A stretch of DNA of 64,000 bases from positions 1 through 64,000 of the forward strand of contig CAVDDT010000005.1 in the NCBI GenBank assembly GCA_963607765.1, in the 5' to 3' direction. The DNA comes from Colivicinus sp963607765. GTDB taxonomy: Bacteria > Bacillota_I > Bacilli_A > Erysipelotrichales > Erysipelotrichaceae. Position numbers and translations under genes: made by a program. Shown in pieces: positions 51,007-59,097 of the stretch. Below the pieces are notes generated by a model that was not told the origin of the DNA, searched no databases, and saw only the letters and a list, made by a program, of their open reading frames with translations. Position 1 is the first letter of the stretch. The number at the start of each line of letters is the position of its first letter.

Positions 51007-53235
51007 ATGAGGAAAAAATTTACTGTATTACTATCTATATTGATGATAACAACATTAGGGTTTACTAATGTTAGTGCTGATACTACTACTTGGGGTGATT
51101 ATGTATCAAGCGTAACTTTGGTTCATAAAGATATAACATCATTTGAATGGAATGATGACAATCATGATGTTTTTAATGTCACTATGAGGGATTTTGGAAC
51201 TACTTGTGGTGATTCTTCAAGCTCTATTTGTTATTATCTAATGACTACAACCGCTAAAGGATCACTACCAACTAGTGCTAGCGATTGGAATCAAATTACT
51301 GCTGCACAATTTACTGTTAGTACAGGAAAAGATATAGGTACATATACTTTATATATTGGTAAATTAGTAGATAGTGCTATAACAAATATTGCCTCATATG
51401 AAACAACAGCTAGTGTTACAAAGAGGCCCAAGCCTAAACTTACAATAAATCGTCCAACATATACTAGTAGTAACTATTATATTGTAGGTGGCGATGATGA
51501 TATCGTGCTACCATTTTCTATCACTTGCAAAAGTGAAAAATATGATACCGATGTAAATGTAAAATGTTTGATTACCGGTGATAATGTCTCTATTGATAAC
51601 AACGGATTATTAACCATTAGTGGAAGCTTAAAAAGTGGCTTAAGATCTTATAATATGACCGTTATTTCAAATGATGAACATTACGAAGATACTTGGAATA
51701 CTATAAGGTTTACAATTGTCAAAGGTACTGATTTTACAGTTGATTTTAAAAGCGATATTATTGCAGAAAGCAAAAATAAAGGGATAAAGTATGGAACGAC
51801 CGCAAAGGCTTTAGCAGATAATATTAGTTCTATATATACTATACAAAAAGATTCTTCTTGGAATGATCAAACATGCACTGTATGGTCTTCGGATGGTACT
51901 AACACTACAGAACTTTCTATCAAAGTTCAAGAACTTAACGACGAAGGCAAATATGTAGATGTAGCTGAAAATACAGTATTAGAGCCAAGCGCATCTGGTG
52001 ATAAGAAATATAATTTGACAATAACGGTTAAACAAAACTATACATCAGGAGAAATTAGTGATTCATATAAATATACTATAAATTATGATAATTTTTATAT
52101 TGCGGACAAGTCTGCTAGTAGTGCTACAGTCGAAGCTAATGATAATCTTCAATATAATGGTGAAGATCAAGTTTTAGCTACTGTTACAAGTTCAGTTCCA
52201 GATAATGCAACAATTACGTACAAAGTAAGTCAAAGTGAATATAGTGGTACCGAAAAAGAAGCTTATGAATCTTGCAAAGCTACTGAAGTATCTTCACCTA
52301 AAGCTAAACTGCCTGGTACATATTATGTTTATTATCATGTGACAGCTGATTACTATGATGATAGCTATGGTATGGTTGAATGTGCCATCAACAAAAAGAA
52401 ATTAACAATAAATAGTGATACTTTAAAAATTACTTATGATGGAGAAAATCATAAAGAAGATTTTAGTAATTATATTAAAAATAATCTTAACGGTTGTGCA
52501 AGTGGCGAAAGCGAAGGGACTTGTTATTTTGTAGATTACAAAAAAGATAAGAACAAATATATAAATTCGGGAAAATATCCTGCTACTATAACAGCTGGCG
52601 ATAACTATGAGATAGATGGCGAAAAAATCGATGTTAAATTGAAAATTAATAAAGCCAAAATCAAAGTTAAAAAGATAGATGATGTAATATACAATGGTAA
52701 ATCACAGGAAATAGTTCCTGTAGTTAAGAGCGGCAAAACTACATTAAGCACAAAGGATTATAAAGTAACCTATTCAAAAGATACTACAAATGTTGGCACT
52801 GTTACAGTTACTGTAGAAGGCAAAGGAAACTATAAAGGTACAGTTACAAGAACTTATAATATTACTCCAGCGTCGCTTTTGATTACTACAAATAGTGCAA
52901 CTAAGACATATGATGGTAAACCATTAACTGCTTCAGGTTCTATTAAAGGTATAGTAAATAATGAAAAAATAATCCTTACAGTTACTGGTTCTCAAACTGA
53001 AGTAGGATCTAGTGAGAATACGTATATACTAGAATACAAAGATGGCGCTAAAGAATCTAACTATACAGTTAAGGAAGAAAAGATTGGCACTCTAACTGTT
53101 ACTTCTGCTAAGAAAGATGATGGTGGTTCTTCAAGTAAAGTAGTAACTTGTGAAGAAGCTAATGGTAAAGGCTGGACTTGGTCTGAAACCAAGAAAGCAT
53201 GTGTATATAAAGTGTCTAATACTAGTACTAAATAA
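51007..53235 (+). CDS. Secreted multi-domain beta-sandwich (MBG-like) repeat protein
   Basis: 742 residues from ATG 51007, preceded by GAAGGGTG; an in-frame ATG at 50977 lacks an SD. Signal peptide MRKKFTVLLSILMITTLGFT cleaves near VSA-D. Several Ig/MBG-like modules follow; late ones read AKIKVKKIDDVIYNGKSQEI, GTVTVTVEGKGNYKGTVT and SATKTYDGKPLTASGSIKG. The C-terminus has CEEANGKGWTWSETKKACVY, a short Cys-to-Cys Trp-rich module, with no LPxTG or membrane anchor. Probably an extracellular adhesin or matrix protein, possibly phase-variable through its promoter. Confidence 0.82.
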   Translation: MRKKFTVLLSILMITTLGFTNVSADTTTWGDYVSSVTLVHKDITSFEWNDDNHDVFNVTMRDFGTTCGDSSSSICYYLMTTTAKGSLPTSASDWNQITAAQFTVSTGKDIGTYTLYIGKLVDSAITNIASYETTASVTKRPKPKLTINRPTYTSSNYYIVGGDDDIVLPFSITCKSEKYDTDVNVKCLITGDNVSIDNNGLLTISGSLKSGLRSYNMTVISNDEHYEDTWNTIRFTIVKGTDFTVDFKSDIIAESKNKGIKYGTTAKALADNISSIYTIQKDSSWNDQTCTVWSSDGTNTTELSIKVQELNDEGKYVDVAENTVLEPSASGDKKYNLTITVKQNYTSGEISDSYKYTINYDNFYIADKSASSATVEANDNLQYNGEDQVLATVTSSVPDNATITYKVSQSEYSGTEKEAYESCKATEVSSPKAKLPGTYYVYYHVTADYYDDSYGMVECAINKKKLTINSDTLKITYDGENHKEDFSNYIKNNLNGCASGESEGTCYFVDYKKDKNKYINSGKYPATITAGDNYEIDGEKIDVKLKINKAKIKVKKIDDVIYNGKSQEIVPVVKSGKTTLSTKDYKVTYSKDTTNVGTVTVTVEGKGNYKGTVTRTYNITPASLLITTNSATKTYDGKPLTASGSIKGIVNNEKIILTVTGSQTEVGSSENTYILEYKDGAKESNYTVKEEKIGTLTVTSAKKDDGGSSSKVVTCEEANGKGWTWSETKKACVYKVSNTSTK

Positions 53236-53469
53236 TTAAACTATTATTAAGCTATTTCTAATATATTTAGGCTGGCCAAATAAAAATGGGGGTATGTCAA
53301 ATAAGTTAATTACTAGAGCTTACACAGTTTATTTGACAAAGTCTAGCTGACTATTTTTGTTTGATGATTAAAAAACTACCGGAACAATTGCCGGTAGTTA
53401 CATATCCTTTCCGTGAGTTTTTATAACTCGCTACTTACATTTTCATGTATTAATTCAAATATTTAATTT
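53236..53469. other. Intergenic: inverted repeat and 3' part of the micro-ORF transcript
   Basis: A TGTCAAATAA/TTATTTGACA inverted repeat (53297-53340, loop about 24 nt) lies after the secreted-protein gene and may act as its 3' end, although the T run is weak. The rest is the 3' part of the minus-strand micro-ORF RNA. Confidence 0.4.
53371..53399 (-). terminator. Minus-strand intrinsic terminator of the micro-ORF RNA
   Basis: Minus strand AACTACCGG, loop CAATTGTT, CCGGTAGTT followed by T's. No annotated minus gene precedes it except the two micro-ORFs. Confidence 0.75.
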
Positions 53470-53523
53470 TTACTTGCCTGAATTATTATCAGGCGCTACT
53501 ATTCTTTTTGGTATATCCTTCAT
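53470..53523 (-). CDS. Micro-ORF B, 17 codons
   Basis: Encodes MKDIPKRIVAPDNNSGK. AAAGGAG lies eight bases before the ATG. The 3' half of the ORF forms a perfect hairpin GCCTGA/TCAGGC (53476-53494). The peptide is short, polar and has no leader. I recognise no family. It is downstream of micro-ORF A on the same predicted transcript. Confidence 0.45.
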   Translation of the reverse strand: MKDIPKRIVAPDNNSGK

Positions 53524-53540
53524 AAAGAATTCTCCTTTAA

Positions 53541-53575
53541 TTGATCAGTAGATACTCTCGCCGCCTGCTGATCAA
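53541..53575 (-). other. Inverted repeat between the two micro-ORFs
   Basis: TTGATCAG (53541-53548) and CTGATCAA (53568-53575), an 8-bp stem with a GC-rich 19-nt loop. It lies just upstream of micro-ORF B's SD and could control its translation. Confidence 0.5.
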
Positions 53576-53588
53576 CAGATGGTGAGGA

Positions 53589-53618
53589 TTAATGAATTTC
53601 TTTTAGAATCTCCTTCAT
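53589..53618 (-). CDS. Micro-ORF A, 9 codons
   Basis: Encodes MKEILKEIH. A perfect AGGAGG lies six bases before the ATG, as strong as the best SDs in the window. Too short for a stable fold; more likely a leader peptide or a signal peptide precursor. Included because SD, promoter and terminator all agree. Confidence 0.45.
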   Translation of the reverse strand: MKEILKEIH

Positions 53619-53647
53619 ATAAATCCTCCTTGTATTTATATCGATAT

Positions 53648-53677
53648 ATAATACCTTTTACACTTTTATATTAACAA
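53648..53677 (-). promoter_or_regulatory. Promoter of the micro-ORF RNA
   Basis: Minus strand TTGTTA (53677-53672), 18-bp spacer, TATTAT (53653-53648), about 30 bp before micro-ORF A. Confidence 0.5.
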
Positions 53678-53754
53678 TTGCTGGCAAAAATACTAGTCTA
53701 TAATTTTATTTTTTATATGAGATAATAAACATGTTGGGGCATTAATTTGCCTTT

Positions 53755-54597
53755 TTATTTTAATTTCATACCTTTCATCATCATATCTTCAAAAGCATTT
53801 TCTCCAATTAATCTTTGTACACCTGCTTGCCATTTAACAGAATCTGCCATATATCTAATTTTCATCTTTTTAGCTGTTAAGGCTTTTAATATAACTTTTG
53901 CGACATCAATTGGTTCATCTGCTTTATCTACTACGCTATTCATAAATTCTAATGAGGGATTAATTTTTTCATAATAGGCATCTTTTACTTCTTGGCCCAT
54001 TCTTTCCCATGTTTTCTTTTGGTTTTCAGCGGCATTTGCAGTCATTGGTGTTTTCATTCCAGCAGGTTCTATACTTGTTGCTTGTATGCCAAATGGGGCC
54101 ATTTCATAACGCAAGACATTTGTAATTCCTTCTACAGCATATTTAGAAACTAAGTAGGCGCCTGTAAATGGGGCAGGGGTTCTTACTCCAGCAGCAACAT
54201 TTACTATTCTTCCTTCACCATATTTTCTAAGTAATGGTAAGAAACTTCTAACCATATTTAAAGTTCCTTCAACATTTACATTTAATGTTAGTCTTACATT
54301 TTCACAAGAAATACCTTCTAATAATCCCCCGCCAGGTCCTGCAATACCGGCAACATTAATTAAATCACTAATACCATTTTCTTCTTTTTCGTTTATGAAT
54401 TTTGCTAGTTCATTTACTTGTTTTGGATCAGAAATATCAACAACATAGGGAATAATATCTAATTTGTTTAATTCTTTGTCGTCTTGTCCTTCAATTAAAG
54501 TACCATATACTTTCCAACCGTTTTCTTTTAATAGTTTGGCAGTAACTAGTCCTAGTCCTGTTCCCGCTCCTGTAACAACCGCAATTCTATTTTTCAT
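53755..54597 (-). CDS. SDR-family oxidoreductase
   Basis: 280 residues from the ATG at 54597, which has AAGAGGTG six bases upstream; GTG 54606 is an alternative. Cofactor loop TGAGTGLGLVTA, NVAG (INVAGIAGPGG), catalytic Ser in NVAAGVRTP and Tyr-x3-Lys in GAYLVSKYAVEG are all present. The C-terminal part (SVVDKADEPIDVAKVILKAL) resembles retinol-dehydrogenase-type classical SDRs. It is divergent from a TetR regulator, which presumably controls it. Substrate unknown. Confidence 0.9.
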   Translation of the reverse strand: MKNRIAVVTGAGTGLGLVTAKLLKENGWKVYGTLIEGQDDKELNKLDIIPYVVDISDPKQVNELAKFINEKEENGISDLINVAGIAGPGGGLLEGISCENVRLTLNVNVEGTLNMVRSFLPLLRKYGEGRIVNVAAGVRTPAPFTGAYLVSKYAVEGITNVLRYEMAPFGIQATSIEPAGMKTPMTANAAENQKKTWERMGQEVKDAYYEKINPSLEFMNSVVDKADEPIDVAKVILKALTAKKMKIRYMADSVKWQAGVQRLIGENAFEDMMMKGMKLK

Positions 54598-54636
54598 ATA
54601 TTTCACCTCTTAGTTCATTTTATTTGTAAAAGATGT

Positions 54637-54669
54637 TTCATTTAAGTACAATAAATGAACAATATGTTC
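54637..54669. promoter_or_regulatory. Candidate TetR operators between SDR and TetR genes
   Basis: Two adjoining inverted repeats: TTCATTTA-(7)-TAAATGAA (54637-54659) and GAACA-ATA-TGTTC (54657-54669). One or both are likely bound by the TetR protein encoded downstream. Confidence 0.5.
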
Positions 54670-54688
54670 GATAAAAAGAGGTTTTAAT

Positions 54689-55240
54689 ATGGATAAAAGA
54701 TATCAAAAGACAGAAGAAAAATTAAGTCAATCATTAATAACTTTATTAAATGATTATAGTTTATATGAAATATCAATAACAAAATTATGTAGACATGCCA
54801 ATATTCAAAGAAATACTTTTTATGATCATTATGATAATATCTATGATTTATTAGAACATATAGTTTCAAGTTATGAATTTGATGCGTTAAAAATTATATC
54901 TTCTACAGCTTCTGATAAAAATTTTAATGGGATGATAACAAACACTATAAATACTATTTATTTGGATAAGAATTTACAAAAGTTATTAAAAATTCCTTCT
55001 TTTTCTAACGCCTATTTATTAAGAATTTCAAATAAATGTAATAAGCTTGTTACAAAGAGTTTTCCTATTAAGCTTAATATTGATAAAGATAAATACATTT
55101 GTGCAAATAGATATGCGACTGGGGGAACGATTTTATTAATCTATGATTGGATTAATTCAGGATTAAAAGAGTCTCCTACTAGCATTATTCAAAAGATTGT
55201 GGAGTTTGCGCAAAATACATTGGAAGTATATCTTAAGTGA
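54689..55240 (+). CDS. TetR/AcrR-family transcriptional regulator
   Basis: 183 residues. N-terminal helix-turn-helix KTEEKLSQSLITLLNDY and ISITKLCRHANIQRNTFYDHYDN, with the usual TFYxHY-type end of the recognition helix. The C-terminal ligand domain is divergent. AAAGAGG precedes the ATG. Divergent from the SDR gene with palindromes between them, so it likely represses the SDR and itself. Confidence 0.9.
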   Translation: MDKRYQKTEEKLSQSLITLLNDYSLYEISITKLCRHANIQRNTFYDHYDNIYDLLEHIVSSYEFDALKIISSTASDKNFNGMITNTINTIYLDKNLQKLLKIPSFSNAYLLRISNKCNKLVTKSFPIKLNIDKDKYICANRYATGGTILLIYDWINSGLKESPTSIIQKIVEFAQNTLEVYLK

Positions 55241-55294
55241 TATTTGTTTTTTATTAATGCGTTAAAATAGTCTTATAAAAGAGGATTGCTAATT

Positions 55295-55536
55295 ATGGAA
55301 GATGAATAATATAAATATAAATTAATTGATCATACAGCCACTTAGATGCAAGTAAGTCACCAAAATTATTTCAAAATACAATTGCCGATTTAGAAAAATA
55401 AGATGTAGAAGGTGATTGGGCAATATATGATAATTATGCGGGTGGTTTGGAGTCTTTTGCCAAGTTTGCAGTATCGGCAGGTGCAATAACTGAGAGTCAA
55501 TATAATAAAATTATAGAGAAATATACAAGATATTGA
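55295..55536 (+). pseudogene. Decayed small gene
   Basis: An AGAGGA-led ATG at 55295 is followed by a stop after four codons. Coding character continues in another frame with a further stop: DASKSPKLFQNTIADLEK, stop, DVEGDWAIYDNYAGGLESFA, KFAVSAGAITESQYNKIIEK. At least one frameshift and two stops. The family is not recognised; intact it would be roughly 80 residues. Confidence 0.55.
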
Positions 55537-55624
55537 TAATGATAGAAAACAATTAATAAAATATTTCTTATCCTTTAGGTACGTTTTAGGCTGGCTTTTT
55601 ATTATTAGTATGTAAGGAGGAAAT

Positions 55625-55726
55625 AAACTGTAACCTTTGTCAAGGACAGTGAAATAAAAAGATGTCTAGGAGTAATCACAAGGTCACACCTTTTTATTTA
55701 TGTGTCTACTCCTTGGGTTACAGTTT
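55625..55726. mobile_element. MITE-like or IS-end relic
   Basis: Outer arms AAACTGTAACC (55625-55635) and GGTTACAGTTT (55716-55726) are perfect. Inner arms share CAAGGA and AATAAAAAG-TGT imperfectly. About 100 bp with no transposase. This looks like the two ends of an IS (IS3-like ends begin TG...CA) joined by deletion, or a MITE. Confidence 0.5.
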
Positions 55727-55730
55727 AATT

Positions 55731-55780
55731 AAAACATTCTTTAATTGATTAAATTAATCTTTTAAAGAATGTTTTTTAGT
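55731..55780. terminator. Terminator-like hairpin
   Basis: AACATTCTTTAA and TTAAAGAATGTT around a 16-nt loop, with T6 on the right and A's on the left. No active gene clearly needs it; it may belong to the relic element. Confidence 0.5.
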
Positions 55781-55787
55781 TTAATCT

Positions 55788-55840
55788 AGACCCCCAACTT
55801 TGTCTCCTAAGTTAGACCCCCAAGTTTAAGACCCCCAAAG
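55788..55840. repeat. Three AGACCCCCAA direct repeats
   Basis: AGACCCCCAA occurs at 55788, 55814 and 55829. C-runs are very rare in this AT-rich window, so this is likely foreign, perhaps multiple transposase-binding repeats left from an IS end. Confidence 0.5.
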
Positions 55841-55904
55841 ATTTTGGTTAGCCTATATTTATTGGAGATAGCTTTTATTATGAATTTTTATGTTAAACTC
55901 TAAA

Positions 55905-55975
55905 TAAGCAATAGAACTAGAGTCGGCGCTCATCGTGAGAGCGATACGAGCTAGGAACATTGCCTTTTATTTTGT
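55905..55975 (+). ncRNA. Possible small structured RNA
   Basis: An unusually GC-rich block. GCAAT/ATTGC (55908-55912, 55959-55963) and CTAG/CTAG (55917-55920, 55951-55954) form an outer stem. CGCTC-ATCGTGA-GAGCG (55927-55943) forms an inner hairpin. TTTTATTTT follows. It could equally be an elaborate terminator; I do not recognise a known RNA class. Confidence 0.3.
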
Positions 55976-56062
55976 TGAATTTATTGAATTTTGATTCTAA
56001 TTTTTATCAATTGTAATAAATGAGATAGTGTTAAATTTGCCGATTATTAGAACTTATATAGT

Positions 56063-57721
56063 TTACTTGATAAATCTATCTAATGAATTTTTGAAAGTCT
56101 CGTATATTAAATTATTTGCCTGTCTAATTTTTTCTTTGTTTACTTTGCATATTTCTCTATCATATGTATATAAGCCGTTTTCTTCTTCTTCAACATCGCT
56201 AACTTGAGTTAATACGCTACCACATAGTCCATTCTTGATAGAAGGAAAAAGCATCTTGTTATAAATATTAAGCAATTTATTAGTTAGCCCTTCTTCACTA
56301 TTTGAATTTCCGTATCCATAGTTTGCTTTTCTTAAAGTAAATTCATGATTTTTCACATGCCTTTTAATGCCACCGTATTCGCTTAAAAATAGCACCTTGT
56401 TTTTGTCTTTAATCTTAAGTACTTTGTTTCTAAAATAAATATGGTAAGAATCAATATCGCTTAAATAATCTTTATACCATCCAGAACAAGTATCAAATGG
56501 CCTAGAATCTTCTTTGCTTAATAGCTTATATACTTTATTAGCTTCTTGTTGGCCCCATGATTCATTATAAATAGTCCATGAAATAATACATGGGTGGTTA
56601 TATAAAAGTCTAATAGTTTCTTTTGAATGTTCAATAAAGAAATTTAATCTATTTTCATCTTTAACATTATCTTTTTGTCTAACAAAGCCAATTGTTGGAA
56701 ACAAAATATTCTTTAAAAAGTTTACTTTGCCACTGTTTACCATATCTTGCATAACAAGCATTCCTAATTTATCACAATAATAATAGAAAATATCATCTTC
56801 TACTTTTATGTGTTTTCTAAGCATATTAAAACCAAGTTCTTTCATGTTTGAAATATCTTGTTTATATTTTTCGTGATTACTTGGAAGATATATTCCATCA
56901 TTAAAATATCCTTGGTCTAATACACCATTTAGATAAATCGGTTTATTGTTTAAACAAAAATATTTTGTTCCATTAATATTTTGAATATTAAATTCTCTTA
57001 CAGCTAAGTATGAATCAATATGATCATATTTTGTCTCAAGTGAGAAATAATATAGCTTTGGATTATCCACATCCCAATTTTGATACTTAATATTTAATTT
57101 ATCTAAATCTAAGAAAACAGTTTTATCGAATGCGCTTGAGAATTCTATTTCATCAAAATTAATAGCGAATTTAAAAGGTACATCACAATCCACATTAATT
57201 TTTATTGTGTTTATTGTGGTGTCTATTTTGATGTTTCTTATTTCTTCTTTTATCGGAACCGCTTCTAACCAAACTGTTTTCCATATTCCAGAGATTGCTG
57301 TATACCACATGCCACTAGGATTTAAACTTTGTTTACCATAAGGATATGTTTTATCTAGGGGATCTTTTACTACGACTTTTAAAATATTTTCTTTTTTTAA
57401 ATATTTAGTGATATCAAAACTAAAAGGAAGATAGCCACCAATATGTTCTCCTAAATAATTGTCATTTAAATACACTTTGGTGAAGTTATCTACTGCTTCA
57501 AAATGTAAGATTACTTTTTTGTTTTCATCATAAAAGCCATTAGGCAAAATAAAGGATTTTGTATAAACTAATTCTTCTTCGTATTCTTTTATTGGATATT
57601 CACTTAAAAATGATTCTTTTGGAAAAGGAACGATTATCGTATGATTGTTTAAATTCCATTGTCCATTTAATGAGAAAAATGAGTTTCTTTTAAAGTTATA
57701 ATGTGGATAAACTTCTTTCAT
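56063..57721 (-). CDS. Glycoside hydrolase family 2 (beta-glucuronidase/galactosidase-like)
   Basis: 552 residues from ATG 57721, chosen because TATAAT ends six bases upstream; in-frame codons further upstream lie beyond the promoter. Sugar-binding jelly roll (about 1-170), Ig-like domain, then TIM barrel with GFNMLRKH, acid/base SWTIYNESWG (Glu) and nucleophile LFLSEYGG (Glu). No signal peptide, so it acts on imported glycosides. Length matches beta-glucuronidases, but the SEYGG context does not settle specificity. Confidence 0.88.
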   Translation of the reverse strand: MKEVYPHYNFKRNSFFSLNGQWNLNNHTIIVPFPKESFLSEYPIKEYEEELVYTKSFILPNGFYDENKKVILHFEAVDNFTKVYLNDNYLGEHIGGYLPFSFDITKYLKKENILKVVVKDPLDKTYPYGKQSLNPSGMWYTAISGIWKTVWLEAVPIKEEIRNIKIDTTINTIKINVDCDVPFKFAINFDEIEFSSAFDKTVFLDLDKLNIKYQNWDVDNPKLYYFSLETKYDHIDSYLAVREFNIQNINGTKYFCLNNKPIYLNGVLDQGYFNDGIYLPSNHEKYKQDISNMKELGFNMLRKHIKVEDDIFYYYCDKLGMLVMQDMVNSGKVNFLKNILFPTIGFVRQKDNVKDENRLNFFIEHSKETIRLLYNHPCIISWTIYNESWGQQEANKVYKLLSKEDSRPFDTCSGWYKDYLSDIDSYHIYFRNKVLKIKDKNKVLFLSEYGGIKRHVKNHEFTLRKANYGYGNSNSEEGLTNKLLNIYNKMLFPSIKNGLCGSVLTQVSDVEEEENGLYTYDREICKVNKEKIRQANNLIYETFKNSLDRFIK

Positions 57722-57727
57722 ATTCGC

Positions 57728-57737
57728 ATTATATAAT
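57728..57737. promoter_or_regulatory. Shared palindromic -10 of divergent GH2 and GNAT genes
   Basis: ATTATATAAT is self-complementary. Minus TATAAT (57733-57728) ends six bases before the GH2 ATG. Plus TATAAT (57732-57737) lies 13 bases before the GNAT ATG. Only 29 bp separate the two start codons. Confidence 0.65.
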
Positions 57738-57750
57738 AATTGTTGTTGAT

Positions 57751-58251
57751 ATGCAGAAATTATTAGACAAGTGGCAAACGTTAAAAATACACGATGATAA
57801 GCGCCATTATGGCGATGTAGTTGACTTAATCGAAAGACATAGATTAAGTGCCAAACAAACTTTTGATGGTGTTCCAACTGTTTATTATGAGATATATCTT
57901 CATAATACAAATCATAAAGTTGGTAAGTGTGATTTACGTCTTAAGAATGATGAAAGAATGTATTATTATGGCAATGTTGGCTACAATATTATTGAATCTG
58001 AAAGAGGACATCATTATGCATATTACGCTTGCAAAGTGTTGTTTGATATTGCCAGAGATGAATTTGGCTATAAGACTTTATATTTAACTTGCGATCCAGA
58101 CAATAAAGCTAGTTATAAGACTTTGATTAAATTGGGTGGAAAGCTTATTGAAATAAAGGAAGTGCCTTATGACCATGAACTATATGAAAAAGGTGAATTT
58201 TATAAGTGCATATTTAGATATAGGATTGATATAAATGGAGAAAATAAATAG
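57751..58251 (+). CDS. GNAT-family N-acetyltransferase
   Basis: 166 residues from ATG 57751; codons upstream overlap the promoter. GNAT motif A is ESERGHHYAYYACKVLFDIA (Q/R-x2-G-x-G/A variant), preceded by GNVGYNI and followed by LYLTCDPDNKASYKTLIKLGG, typical of RimJ/RimL-like acetyltransferases. Uses acetyl-CoA; substrate unknown. It overlaps the next small gene by 17 bases. Confidence 0.88.
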   Translation: MQKLLDKWQTLKIHDDKRHYGDVVDLIERHRLSAKQTFDGVPTVYYEIYLHNTNHKVGKCDLRLKNDERMYYYGNVGYNIIESERGHHYAYYACKVLFDIARDEFGYKTLYLTCDPDNKASYKTLIKLGGKLIEIKEVPYDHELYEKGEFYKCIFRYRIDINGENK

Positions 58252-58489
58252 TTTAGCTGAAGCGTTACAGTACATGAAAGAAAAAGAAATCTTAACTACT
58301 AATAAGAAAGATTTTTTTGTCTACAAAAAAGGAAACATCTATCGTTATTTTAATGGTTCTTCTTTTGCGTTAAAAAAAGAAGATTTCATCGATTTGTATA
58401 AAGATGAAATCTTCTATATTTATGAAGATGAATCAGTATCTATTGACCAAGATAAAGACGAGGCTTATTATCGCTATTATCGAAAGTAA
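58235..58489 (+). CDS. Hypothetical small protein
   Basis: 84 residues, charged and aromatic (MEKINSLAEALQYMKEKEIL, FFVYKKGNIYRYFNGSSFAL, YIYEDESVSIDQ). Two or three beta strands after a helix; soluble. No recognised family. The ATG lies inside the GNAT gene with a GGAT site, indicating coupling. It ends exactly one base before the convergent rhomboid gene's stop. Confidence 0.7.
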   Translation: MEKINSLAEALQYMKEKEILTTNKKDFFVYKKGNIYRYFNGSSFALKKEDFIDLYKDEIFYIYEDESVSIDQDKDEAYYRYYRK

Positions 58490-59050
58490 TTAGCGATTAT
58501 TCTTAAAGAATAGGCCAACTATTCCACCAACTGCACCACCAATAATATGTGTAATATGGCTGATTGAATCGGTTACTGTAAGCATATCGCTAACTTCTCC
58601 ACCAACCCATAATACAGCCACAAGAATCAAGGTGATTGGAATACCTCTATCTTTTCCAGTGATTGAGGCAAGAATGATAAAAGCAAATACAACGCCACTA
58701 GCACCCAATAGTTGAGTATTAGGGGAGAAGATGTTGTTGCATATTCCAGTCACAAGAGCGGTGATGACAATCACAATGATTAATCGATCATGGTATTTTT
58801 CTTCAAGCATTGGACCTAACAACAAAATATAAAGCATATTGGAAATCAGATGATTGTAGTCAGCATGTCCAAAGATATGCCCGATTAATCTTACATACAT
58901 TAGCGGATCTAATAAAGATGCGCGATATGTTGAAAATATTAAATATGTTGAAGCTCCATTAGTAATAGTTTGAAGCAATAGTGCTATAAAACATATAAAT
59001 ACAAAAGTAAGCGTAATTGGCGCATTGAAATAAATTTTTAGTTTTCTCAT
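58490..59050 (-). CDS. Rhomboid-family intramembrane serine protease
   Basis: 186 residues, six membrane helices. HADYNHLISNMLYILLLG carries the helix-2 His and Asn, GASGVVFAF the nucleophile Ser, and ITHIIGGAVGGIVG the catalytic His. It cleaves membrane proteins within the bilayer. The start at 59050 is preferred because TATAAT ends six bases upstream; the ATG at 59068 overlaps the -10 region. Confidence 0.92.
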   Translation of the reverse strand: MRKLKIYFNAPITLTFVFICFIALLLQTITNGASTYLIFSTYRASLLDPLMYVRLIGHIFGHADYNHLISNMLYILLLGPMLEEKYHDRLIIVIVITALVTGICNNIFSPNTQLLGASGVVFAFIILASITGKDRGIPITLILVAVLWVGGEVSDMLTVTDSISHITHIIGGAVGGIVGLFFKNNR

Positions 59051-59056
59051 GTATCC

Positions 59057-59091
59057 ATTATATTGCACAAAAAGATAAGTGAGAATAAAAT
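59057..59091. promoter_or_regulatory. Divergent leaderless promoters, rhomboid and patatin
   Basis: Minus TATAAT (59062-59057) and plus TAAAAT (59086-59091) each end exactly six bases before their ATG (59050 and 59098). Neither gene has an SD. Confidence 0.65.
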
Positions 59092-59097
59092 TGAACT

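Noticed and set aside
57722..57910. N-terminal extension of the GH2 gene to 57910
   Set aside because: It is antisense to the GNAT gene and lies upstream of the TATAAT that serves ATG 57721. GH2 similarity begins after 57721.
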